The notes under the pieces are model-generated. The model was not told the origin of the DNA. It did not search any database and saw only the letters and a list, made by a program, of their open reading frames with translations. Shown here in pieces: positions 22,609 to 29,021 of a stretch of 29,021 bases of DNA (positions are counted from its first letter, which is position 1; every line of letters starts with the position of its first letter). Source of the stretch: CAYNYM01 sp049366815 (GTDB taxonomy: Bacteria > Desulfobacterota > DSM-4660 > Desulfatiglandales > HGW-15); the NCBI GenBank assembly GCA_049366815.1, contig JBMNCO010000053.1:1-29021 (forward strand). Reading direction: 5' to 3'. The translations under genes and the position numbers were made by a program.

Positions 22609-22637
22609 TTGGTGTTTGGCCCTCACAATGGTATAAT
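22609..22637 (+). promoter_or_regulatory. Candidate sigma-70 promoter of the secreted hydrolase gene
   Basis: TTGGTG (22609-22614) and a perfect TATAAT (22632-22637) are separated by the optimal 17 nt in an AT-rich stretch, about 107 nt before the ATG at 22744. The remaining sequence between the BON gene start and this promoter (22328-22608) shows no gene. Confidence 0.5.
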
Positions 22638-22743
22638 TTTTGAGTTTACACTTTCTAAATTTCTTTAGATCGTTTCTACCCTTAAATTACAGACCTTCAA
22701 AGAACGAGACATTTCATAAACAAATTAGATTGGGGAGGGTGGC

Positions 22744-24891
22744 ATGCGCAGGTATTTTCCAATTATCCTTATCGCATTAGGATTCCTCGGGGTGGCATAT
22801 AGTAATGCTTTTTCGGCAACGCCGAAGGTCATAGAGACCCATCCCCCAGATGGCGCGGTAGGTGTGCGCCCCGATCTTGACCGCATAGTCATCAAATACG
22901 ACCAACCCGTCAACGCCTGGGTCTCGCGCATTCCCGAGCACAACTGTTTCCAAATCAGCCCCGAGTGGGCCACAGACCCTGTCCCGGGCGACTTCTTTTG
23001 GGGCGATCGAATCATTATCCCACGCGATATCGTGGCACATGTTGATGGCGATCCGGACTGGCAGGATCTTCCATATGGTACTGTCATTGACGTAACTATT
23101 AATCCACAGGGGGCTGCCTCCGATTACTGTTTTCAAGATATGGACGGCAACCTCCTACCGACCCATCATCTCCGGTTCACCATACGTGCAGCACCGGACG
23201 ACCCGCCTATGGAACCCTATGTTGTATCGGCGAACCCGCCTGATGGTGCTACCGGTGTCGATCCAAATATCGGTTCATTTTCCCTCACCTTCAGTGAACC
23301 AATGGCACCGAATGACAAGGGGTACTTTTCCAACTTCGGTCCGACAGCTCTGGCATGGTCAGCAGATGGAAAAACGCTTACTTTCACCCGCCAGGACACA
23401 TCACCTCTCTCCGGCGGCTACGACGTGGTGTTCATTCTCAACTACGACGATGACGACAGATTCCGGGATCTGGACGGGCATGTCCTCAAAGAATACACCT
23501 ATACTTTTCGCATCGCGGGAGATCTCCAAAGCAGCATGGAAAAAAACTATGGCATGAAATATCTAAAAGTCCCTGCGGATCCGACCAATGGTTTTTATTG
23601 GCCCTACTATCTGGGTATTCCGGACGGATTGAGCGGTTTGACGACTTTGCTTGTCGTTCCAAACAACTCCGGGCGTCCCTGTGATGATCAGCGGTTTCAC
23701 GAAATAATGGCCCGGTGGACTCTGTACGGCTTTTCCAGACTTGCTTCGAGCATACAAGTTCCCATGCTTGTTCCGGTTTTCCCACGAACCACCGGTGCCT
23801 ATCTGCAGAATTTGAGCGGCATTGCATTCAGATCGGACTTGCTCTCCAGCAGCCTGGAACGGATCGATCTTCAACTGCTCGCCATGATCGGCGATGCCGC
23901 TGATCGACTGAGCGAGCGGCCTATTTATATAGAAGATAAGGTCTTTATGACAGGTTTCTCCGCCTCGGGGCAATTTACCAACGGCTTTGCCATCATCCAC
24001 CCGGATTCTGTAAAGGCCGCAGCCGCCGGCGGCGGTGAGAATGCCATCGCTCCGGTCGCCGTCTGGAATGGCGAGGAAATGCGTTATTTCTGGGGAGTCG
24101 CCGATCTGGAAGAGTTGACCGGCCGGCCCTTTGACCTTGAGAATTTCGTGGAGATCCCACTGTTTTTTTACCTTGGTGATCTGGACGCCAACTATACCAA
24201 TTGTCCCGAATGTTTTGAACGATCTGAAGAGATCTATGAATCGGTCAACGCCAGTAGCACATTCAAACTCTACACGGACATGGGGCACTGGATCAATGAA
24301 GAGGCATGGTCGGATTTAGAAAGCTTTTTCGGCGATTTCAGCCCGGACCCCACCGGCATATGGGTCACGCTTTCCGGAACAGTGTCCAACGACGGCCAAC
24401 CGTTATGTGCCATGGTGCTTGCCAACGGGCAATCCATGTTCACGTGTGGACAGGGAGACGACTTGGGTAAATACACGCTCAATGTCCCTCTGGACGCGAA
24501 CGGGAAGATCACACTCTATTCGTTTTGCAGTGGTTTTTCACCCTACAACACGATCCTGGCCACCGGCACTTCCGATCTTGAAATAGCAATGTCAAAAGAT
24601 CAAGAAGGAGAGCCACTATTCGTGACAGTTGAGAATATTTCCGATAGCCCAACAAAATCCGGATGGTATGATATGTCAGGAACTATAGAAGACGCGTCTG
24701 GAACACCGCTGTGCGCCATGGCGCTTGCCAACGGGGAGCGCATGTTCACGTGTGGCAACTCCCTTGGAAGATTCGACTTGACGGTACCCCTGGACGGCGA
24801 CGGGAAGATAACGCTACACACATTCGTCAGCGGCTTTAAACCTTACAAAAAAATTATATATGGACCAGATACATCGGCCAACCCTAAATAG
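22744..24891 (+). CDS. Secreted serine-hydrolase-like protein with Ig-like and C-terminal repeat domains
   Basis: This 715-residue protein has a signal peptide ending near Ala25 ('YSNAFSA'). Two Big_5/SbsA-like Ig domains follow (about 27-150 and 158-270; each opens '(E/A)xxPPDGAxGVxPxL/I' and has 'xFSEPM' or equivalent). The central part, about 285-530, looks like an alpha/beta hydrolase. Candidate nucleophile Ser406 sits in 'TGFSASGQF', candidate acid Asp479 or Asp481 in 'YLGDLDANY' and candidate base His515 in 'DMGHWI'. Two repeats of about 65 residues close the protein (about 540-605 and 640-705), each with 'PLCAMxLANGxxMFTCG', 'VPLDxxGKITL' and 'SGFxPY'. Function is probably extracellular or periplasmic hydrolysis of an unknown substrate. 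It is a single-gene unit with its own promoter and terminator. Confidence 0.85.
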   Translation: MRRYFPIILIALGFLGVAYSNAFSATPKVIETHPPDGAVGVRPDLDRIVIKYDQPVNAWVSRIPEHNCFQISPEWATDPVPGDFFWGDRIIIPRDIVAHVDGDPDWQDLPYGTVIDVTINPQGAASDYCFQDMDGNLLPTHHLRFTIRAAPDDPPMEPYVVSANPPDGATGVDPNIGSFSLTFSEPMAPNDKGYFSNFGPTALAWSADGKTLTFTRQDTSPLSGGYDVVFILNYDDDDRFRDLDGHVLKEYTYTFRIAGDLQSSMEKNYGMKYLKVPADPTNGFYWPYYLGIPDGLSGLTTLLVVPNNSGRPCDDQRFHEIMARWTLYGFSRLASSIQVPMLVPVFPRTTGAYLQNLSGIAFRSDLLSSSLERIDLQLLAMIGDAADRLSERPIYIEDKVFMTGFSASGQFTNGFAIIHPDSVKAAAAGGGENAIAPVAVWNGEEMRYFWGVADLEELTGRPFDLENFVEIPLFFYLGDLDANYTNCPECFERSEEIYESVNASSTFKLYTDMGHWINEEAWSDLESFFGDFSPDPTGIWVTLSGTVSNDGQPLCAMVLANGQSMFTCGQGDDLGKYTLNVPLDANGKITLYSFCSGFSPYNTILATGTSDLEIAMSKDQEGEPLFVTVENISDSPTKSGWYDMSGTIEDASGTPLCAMALANGERMFTCGNSLGRFDLTVPLDGDGKITLHTFVSGFKPYKKIIYGPDTSANPK

Positions 24892-24907
24892 GGTGTTTGG
24901 CCTTTTT
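24876..24907 (+). terminator. Rho-independent terminator of the secreted hydrolase gene
   Basis: GGCCAA-CCCT pairs with AGGG-TG-TTTGGCC across a 4-nt AAAT loop, with a small bulge, and is followed directly by TTTTT. The hairpin overlaps the stop codon of the hydrolase gene. Confidence 0.8.
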
Positions 24908-25283
24908 CGGATAAATAGCGCTTTTGCTACAGTTACCATTATAATATCATCTTACCGGTGGTGATCCTCAATGGCTTATGATTACTCTCCAATATCTTTA
25001 AAAAGTGGCTTTAAAAGTAACTTGTGAAATGCCATGCTGAAATACCGTTTTGCTTCCACAGGATTTTTTCAGAAGGACTCATCGGTTCCGAAGGGGTGAA
25101 CAGAAAACAGATTCTTTAATCTCTGGCTTTTGTATTCTTGGCAGGATATGTAATACGGCTGCGATAGGGGAGCATTCAACTTCGTTCCCGGAATCCACAA
25201 TTTGACAGGCACGCCGCCCGCTGGGATCTATGGTCCCGCTCTCCTAAATCGACTTGCGCGATCATGCTGATAGCGAGGGAGGG
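24908..25283. other. Intergenic region before the deacetylase gene
   Basis: About 375 nt without a supported gene. The left half is AT-rich. A perfect TTGACA at 25202-25207 has no good -10 box at 16-18 nt. I see no convincing promoter, repeat or RNA. Confidence 0.4.
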
Positions 25284-26432
25284 ATGAGTTCCAGAAACCG
25301 AACCGGCATCATTAAGGACCCAAGATATGCAGGCCACTGCATGGACAAAGATCACCCGGAGTGTCCTGAACGAGTGGGGGTGATTTACGCCATGCTCGAT
25401 GAGCCTGAACTGAAGGACTGTTTTACGGAAATCGCCCCCCGGCGGGCGGAAAGGGACGAATTGCTGCTGGTTCATTCTCTGAGCCATATTCGCCGACTCG
25501 AAGCCACCGAGGGCAAGGAAACGGTCTGCCTGGACCCCGATACCCGTACATCGCCGCTTTCCCATGAGGCCGCCCTACTAGCCGCCGGGGGGCTTTGCCT
25601 GGCGGTGGAACAGGTTGAGAAAGGCATCATCGACAATGCCTTTGCCCTGGTCCGCCCCCCAGGCCACCATGCCGAGCGGAATAAATCCAAGGGGTTTTGC
25701 CTGTACAACAACGTGGCGATCGCTGCAAACCACGCCAGATACAACCTCGGCATTGATCGTATCCTCGTCGTCGATTGGGATCTTCACCACGGCAACGGCA
25801 TCCAGCACTGCTTTGAAAGCAATCCGGACATCCTCTATTTTTCTATTCACCGATCCTTTTTCTATCCCGGAAGCGGAAGGCTGCGGGAAGTGGGCAAGGG
25901 AAGCGGAAAAGGCTATACGGTGAATATCCCGCTTGCTCAGGGCTCCGGAGACGGTGATTATTTGATGCTATTTGAAAAGATTTTAAAGCCCATTGCCTTC
26001 GAATTCGACCCGGACTTCATTTTGGTCAGTGCGGGTTTCGACATCCATTACCGGGATCCCTTAGGTGGTATGAACGTGACACCAAAAGGTTTTTCGGCAA
26101 TGACACGTTCCATTCTCCAGATTGCCGAAGAGTGCTGCAAAGGGAAAGTGGTCATCGCCCTAGAGGGTGGATATGATCTTGAAGGGCTCCGAGATTCGGT
26201 GAGAGAGGTGCTGAAAGAACTGTCTGGAATGCAGTATACCGATCCGGTGGAAATCCTGGAGACGGCAGATCACAAAAGGATGAACACTGTCCTTTGGCGT
26301 GTCAGACGCGTGTTCAAAAGATACTGGAAGAGCCTTGACATAGATTCCGACGACGGTGCGGAGAAAAAGCCGCACTTCCTCCATCGGGCACGGGAAGGCC
26401 TTGCTACACTGTTTACCTACCTGAAGAGCTGA
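25284..26432 (+). CDS. Histone-deacetylase-family (HDAC/AcuC-like) amidohydrolase
   Basis: This 382-residue protein has the arginase/deacetylase fold signatures: 'DHPECPERVGVIYAML', 'LVRPPGHHAERN' with the catalytic His128-His129 pair, zinc ligands Asp166 and His168 in 'VDWDLHHGNG' and Asp253 in 'AGFDIHYRDPLGG', and the transition-state Tyr in 'LEGGYDLEGL'. Bacterial members deacetylate lysine on proteins (AcuC), polyamines or other acylamides. The ATG at 25284 is preceded by GAGGGAGGG; an alternative TTG at 25254 is less likely. A C-terminal extension of about 65 residues beyond the core is basic. A GNAT acetyltransferase gene follows after 27 nt. Confidence 0.93.
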   Translation: MSSRNRTGIIKDPRYAGHCMDKDHPECPERVGVIYAMLDEPELKDCFTEIAPRRAERDELLLVHSLSHIRRLEATEGKETVCLDPDTRTSPLSHEAALLAAGGLCLAVEQVEKGIIDNAFALVRPPGHHAERNKSKGFCLYNNVAIAANHARYNLGIDRILVVDWDLHHGNGIQHCFESNPDILYFSIHRSFFYPGSGRLREVGKGSGKGYTVNIPLAQGSGDGDYLMLFEKILKPIAFEFDPDFILVSAGFDIHYRDPLGGMNVTPKGFSAMTRSILQIAEECCKGKVVIALEGGYDLEGLRDSVREVLKELSGMQYTDPVEILETADHKRMNTVLWRVRRVFKRYWKSLDIDSDDGAEKKPHFLHRAREGLATLFTYLKS

Positions 26433-26459
26433 ACAGAATAACCTCGGGGTCACCATTCA

Positions 26460-27032
26460 ATGGCATTATTTGGCGAATCGATAAGACGTATTGCTCAAAA
26501 GATGCAGTCCTGCGAAGAATGGATCGAAATGGTAAGGGATCTTCGCCGGCCAATCGATCCGGGAAAACCACCGGTGAATCTCCAAATGCGATGGGCGAAG
26601 AAAGAAGACCTCTTTGCCATCAACGCGCTTGAGGGATTCGTCAAGGAGACTGACCTCATGGAAGACTCCCTCCGCAAAGGGGACCGATGTCTCCTCATGG
26701 AGGACGAAAAACACCTGCGAGCCTTTGCCTGGGTGACCTTTCGCGATTACAAGATGGCGCTCTGGTACACCCTGAAACTGCCTCCCGGTTGGTCCTACCT
26801 GGAATATATTTTTGTGCATCCGGTCATTGCGGGGCAGGGTGTCGGCTCTTACCTGCTGGGGGCCCTGCTTTCGGCTGTTCGAGATCATGGGTACAGCCAT
26901 ATGGTTGCCGGAATGTACAGCGACTGGGATATCTCCATCCGCCTTCACACCCGCATGGGTTTTCACGTCCACCGGCGGCTGACCCAGTGCAAGATACTGA
27001 ACATCCTGCCTACCCGGCCCAGGGAAGGTTAA
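26460..27032 (+). CDS. GNAT-family N-acetyltransferase
   Basis: This 190-residue protein has a GNAT domain at about residues 41-175. 'YIFVHPVIAGQGVGSYLLGA' contains the acetyl-CoA pyrophosphate loop (Q126-G-V-G129). It is followed by 'GYSHMVAGMYSDWDISIRLH' and 'TRMGFHVHRRL', the usual beta-bulge and C-terminal strand pattern. The acceptor (protein lysine, polyamine or small amine) is unknown. No strong ribosome site is visible before the ATG, but the deacetylase stop is only 27 nt upstream, so the two are probably co-transcribed. The pairing recalls the acetyltransferase/deacetylase pair AcuA/AcuC of Bacillus in gene content only. Confidence 0.88.
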   Translation: MALFGESIRRIAQKMQSCEEWIEMVRDLRRPIDPGKPPVNLQMRWAKKEDLFAINALEGFVKETDLMEDSLRKGDRCLLMEDEKHLRAFAWVTFRDYKMALWYTLKLPPGWSYLEYIFVHPVIAGQGVGSYLLGALLSAVRDHGYSHMVAGMYSDWDISIRLHTRMGFHVHRRLTQCKILNILPTRPREG

Positions 27033-27056
27033 GTTTATTTGATCGATACCTAGTAC

Positions 27057-27104
27057 GTCGAGGTGTTCTCAAGGATTCCACAAGCAAAAAAAAGCACCTC
27101 CGAC
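27057..27104 (+). terminator. Possible hairpin after the acetyltransferase gene
   Basis: GTCG-AGGTG (27057-27065) pairs with CACCT-C-CGAC (27095-27104), nine base pairs with one bulge and a 29-nt loop. No U-run follows. Low support. Confidence 0.25.
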
Positions 27105-27109
27105 ACTTT

Positions 27110-27351
27110 CCCGAATCCATATCAGGTCTGGTGAGAAACACTGAACGGCATGTAAAGGTGTACGGCAAAGGAGTCAGGGTTGGACGGACGCAGAGACGGT
27201 TGTGTCATTGATGATGCTGAACCTGGTGGGCGGGGGATGCGCAGATGATGTGAACAGGCTGGAATCAGATGAAGGATCCTGCCGACTGCCGAGCAAGCCA
27301 TTGAGTCATGGGTTGAGGGGCAAAAAATGGGGGGGATTAAAGAAACGGTGA
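27110..27351 (+). pseudogene. Frameshifted transposase fragment (IS1380-like)
   Basis: One frame reads 'ESISGLVRNTERHVKVYGKG' up to about 27180. A second frame then continues with 'GWTDAETVVSLMMLNLVGGG' and 'DDVNRLESDEGSCRL', stopping at 27349-27351. Together they match the N-terminal pattern of IS1380-type transposases as I remember it: '(R)HVxVxxxxxGWTDAxxVxSLxLLNLAGG', 'xxEDLxxLExDEGFCRxL'. The gene is therefore frameshifted and lacks about four fifths of its length. It lies just left of the assembly gap. A database search would be needed to fix the IS family. Confidence 0.55.
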
Positions 27352-27444
27352 TCGCCCCTTTCGTGATATCCCAAAAATCCGTGGCATTTTTCCCTTCAAT
27401 TTTCAGCAAACGATCCCTCCAGCGCCTTTACTGCGTTCCCCGAT

Positions 27445-27654
27445 GAGAGCATTCTGGAGCAGGACAAAAATTATAGGTGTCCGGTGGTTGGAGGTTGAAN
27501 NNNNNNNNNNNNNNNNNNNNNNNNNNNNNNNNNNNNNNNNNNNNNNNNNNNNNNNNNNNNNNNNNNNNNNNNNNNNNNNNNNNNNNNNNNNNNNNNNNNG
27601 AGAGCATTCTGGAGCAGGACAAAAATTATAGGTGTCCGGTGGTTGGAGGTTGAA
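27445..27654. repeat. Exact 55-bp direct repeat flanking the sequence gap
   Basis: 27445-27499 and 27600-27654 are identical over 55 nt, beginning GAGAGCATTCTGGAGCAGG. One copy abuts each side of the run of N. Identical k-length ends are a usual sign that two contigs from a de Bruijn assembler overlap and were scaffolded without being merged, or that they end in a true repeat. Confidence 0.85.
27500..27599. other. Assembly gap (100 N)
   Basis: Exactly 100 undetermined bases, a conventional placeholder length rather than a measured distance. Sequence to the right of this point is linked to the left only by scaffolding. Confidence 0.99.
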
Positions 27655-27689
27655 CGGTTGAAATTGATTCCTGGGAGAGAGCGGCCGTT

Positions 27690-28460
27690 TTATTTCGATT
27701 CCATGGCCTTCACAATATCTGTTGTTGTTGTAACCCATCCAAACAGGGCCTCGATGTTCCACAGCGTTGCTTCTTGAGTCATGGGCGGTCCGGCGTTGTT
27801 GGTCGCGTCTGCGACGATAATGGGCCAGTAGTCCAGAAAAAAGGCGTCTCTCAGGGTGGACTCGACACAAACATTAGTCGCAATCCCTGTGAAAATAAGG
27901 TTCTTTATGTTGTAGGTTTTCAGGACCACATCGAGACTCGTGCCTCTGAAGCCGCTGTAACGCATTTTTCGGATTACAATGTCCCCGGGCTCAGGTTTCA
28001 GTTCGTCGACAACGGCCTCGTCCCATGTACCCCTTATGAGGAACTTTCCTTTGTATTCCGGATTCTTGTTCATCATCACCAGGCCGAACTCCTTGTGCCA
28101 GTTAGGGGAGCCCGGTCCCCCACTGTTGGAAAGATCAGGTTCGTAGCTCATTAAAAGATATATAACCTTAACGCCGGCTTTTCGAGCTGCATCGATGATT
28201 TTTTTGTTTGTAGCGATAACAGCCTTTGCACCTGAAATGTCCTGACCGACAAGATCGAACATTCCACCTTTGCTTGCAAAGGCATTCTGCATGTCCACAA
28301 CGACAACGGCGCTTCTTGAAAGGTCAATTTCCACAGAACCGGGTTTTGCCTGCACAGTCACTATTTTCTCCGCGGCTGGCAGGATTTCCGGCACGGCCGT
28401 GAGGAATAAAGTGAAAACACAGGTGAAAGCAGCAACAAAAAAACCAATTTTTCTTCTCAT
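27690..28460 (-). CDS. Exported isochorismatase-family cysteine hydrolase
   Basis: This 256-residue protein has a signal peptide (residues 1 to about 30, 'FTLFLTAVPEILPAAEK'), unusual for a family that is mostly cytoplasmic. The catalytic triad is visible: Asp56 in 'VVVVDMQNAF', Lys165 in 'VIRKMRYSGF' and Cys198 in 'GIATNVCVESTLRDA'. The cis-peptide-forming segment is 'GIATNV'. The sequence around the Cys is close to the RutB/ureidoacrylate amidohydrolase type, which hydrolyses amides, but other cysteine hydrolases share it. The ATG at 28460 has GGAGAG upstream; a longer frame from 28736 would bury the signal peptide. Its 3' end is near the assembly gap but the gene is complete. Confidence 0.92.
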   Translation of the reverse strand: MRRKIGFFVAAFTCVFTLFLTAVPEILPAAEKIVTVQAKPGSVEIDLSRSAVVVVDMQNAFASKGGMFDLVGQDISGAKAVIATNKKIIDAARKAGVKVIYLLMSYEPDLSNSGGPGSPNWHKEFGLVMMNKNPEYKGKFLIRGTWDEAVVDELKPEPGDIVIRKMRYSGFRGTSLDVVLKTYNIKNLIFTGIATNVCVESTLRDAFFLDYWPIIVADATNNAGPPMTQEATLWNIEALFGWVTTTTDIVKAMESK

Positions 28461-28532
28461 TTCATTCTCTCCAATGTGGTAAATTTTAAAAATTTGAGAC
28501 CTGCCCGCTCCACCCCCCAGGAATCTCTTATT

Positions 28533-28562
28533 TTTATAACAGTGTGGTCTTGAAGGTGTCAA
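28533..28562 (-). promoter_or_regulatory. Strong sigma-70-like promoter of the isochorismatase-family gene
   Basis: On the minus strand a perfect TTGACA (28557-28562) is followed after 18 nt by TATAAA (28533-28538). Transcription would begin near 28526, giving a leader of about 65 nt. Confidence 0.65.
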
Positions 28563-28950
28563 TCTGGAAGCTTCTTTGTGGATAGATGGATCACGGTTGA
28601 AAGACTGGGTTTCACCAACCGATTTTTGTTGACCTGCTTGGTTTAGACTGCAAAAATGAACAATCTTCGCGGTGTCTGAACTGATAGATTCTGTTACTGG
28701 TGCAAAGCATTGTACCCTCTCTAGTAACAAGCGCACCTGCCTATCGTACCGTTGTAAATCTGTTCCTCCTTGACACCGAAAAAAGGCATTCCATCAACCT
28801 AACAGCCCAACCATAAATAGAACGCAGCGGCATAGCTTACCCAAATTCAGACTATCACCATTTAAAGAATTTAATGGCGGCGTCAACCAAAATAGACCTT
28901 AACCAATCTTATTTATGAAAATAAGAAGAAGGAGGTGGAGAGAAGAAAAG
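28563..28950. other. Divergent intergenic region
   Basis: About 390 nt between two divergent genes, without a supported gene. CTTATTT-ATGA-AAATAAG (28908-28925) is a perfect AT-rich inverted repeat just before the ribosome site of the right-hand gene. It might be a weak hairpin or an operator. Nothing else is recognisable. Confidence 0.4.
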
Positions 28951-29021
28951 GTGTACGTTCAGGGATTGGAACCAAAGTGTGTTCCTCTGGTACAAACCGA
29001 TGAAAAAGGAGAATTGATTAT
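28951..29021 (+). CDS. Start of an unidentified gene (partial, runs off the window)
   Basis: AAGGAGGTGGAGAG (from 28929) is a very strong ribosome site. After it a GTG at 28951 opens a frame beginning (M)YVQGLEPKCVPLVQTDE that stays open to the window end (23 codons). Spacing from the best Shine-Dalgarno core to the GTG is rather long (about 14 nt), but GAGAG lies nearer. No ATG is available in frame. The family is not recognisable from this stretch. Confidence 0.45.
   Translation, partial: MYVQGLEPKCVPLVQTDEKGELI

Noticed and set aside
23563..24288. 241-codon minus-strand frame opposite the secreted hydrolase gene
   Set aside because: It mirrors a plus-strand gene with signal peptide, repeats and terminator; no family pattern is visible in it.
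25202..25230. Perfect TTGACA before the deacetylase gene
   Set aside because: No acceptable -10 box occurs at 16-18 nt spacing.
1..29021. CRISPR arrays, tRNA or rRNA genes, phage or defence modules
   Set aside because: No regularly spaced repeats, no cloverleaf-like or rRNA-like sequence and no defence-family proteins were seen; the two inverted-repeat elements and the 55-bp duplication are the only repeats of note besides the promoter-region repeat.

Overview
The window looks like a chromosomal piece of a Gram-negative, anaerobic Desulfobacterota-type bacterium (a delta-proteobacterium in the old sense), probably a metagenome-assembled contig. The grounds are family content: a DUF362 protein with a double [4Fe-4S] ferredoxin tail, a DUF3786 protein, a SLOG-fold 'molybdenum carrier' protein, a soluble multi-PAS hybrid kinase paired with an NtrC-type regulator, and an HDAC-family deacetylase next to a GNAT acetyltransferase. 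This is inference; no 16S rRNA or other marker gene is present. I see no tRNA, rRNA or CRISPR array. A run of 100 N (27500-27599) shows that the right end is scaffolded.

Layout. 1-52: first codons of a minus-strand ABC-F-like ATPase. 166-239: a small inverted-repeat element. 368-2474 (minus): a YceI protein and a ferric-reductase-like flavocytochrome. 2600-2839: a decayed fragment of a uroporphyrinogen-decarboxylase/methyltransferase-family gene. 2864-5686 (minus): a tight four-gene operon of amidohydrolase, NfeD-like membrane protein, IscU/NifU-like scaffold and DUF362 ferredoxin protein, whose first gene looks leaderless. 5887-6684 (minus): SLOG/molybdenum-carrier protein. 6819-7449: nitroreductase behind two adjacent palindromes. 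7511-9159: TPR protein (minus), a small unknown protein and a HAD hydrolase. 9326-11561: DnaJ-like protein and LOG-family protein, with a second copy of the inverted-repeat element between them. 11803-13736: metallophosphoesterase and zinc-ribbon membrane protein (both minus), then DUF3786 (plus).

13912-21595 is the regulatory core. A four-PAS hybrid histidine kinase overlaps an NtrC-type sigma-54 activator. They are followed by an unrecognised receiver-like small protein, CheW and a dCache chemoreceptor ending in a CheR-type pentapeptide. Sigma-54-like promoters of the same unusual form (TGGYACG-N4-TTGAT) lie before the kinase gene and before the chemotaxis cluster. The second has a perfect 16-bp direct repeat about 100 and 190 bp upstream, where activator sites would be expected. 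The simplest reading is a phosphorelay that drives its own operon and a chemosensory array module. No CheA, CheY or CheR is in the window, so the module must use partners encoded elsewhere.

22001-29021 holds a BON-domain lipoprotein (minus); a large secreted serine-hydrolase-like protein with Ig-like and C-terminal repeat domains and a clear terminator; the HDAC/GNAT pair; a frameshifted transposase remnant; the assembly gap, flanked by an exact 55-bp repeat; an exported isochorismatase-family hydrolase with a strong sigma-70-like promoter (minus); and the first codons of an unidentified plus-strand gene.
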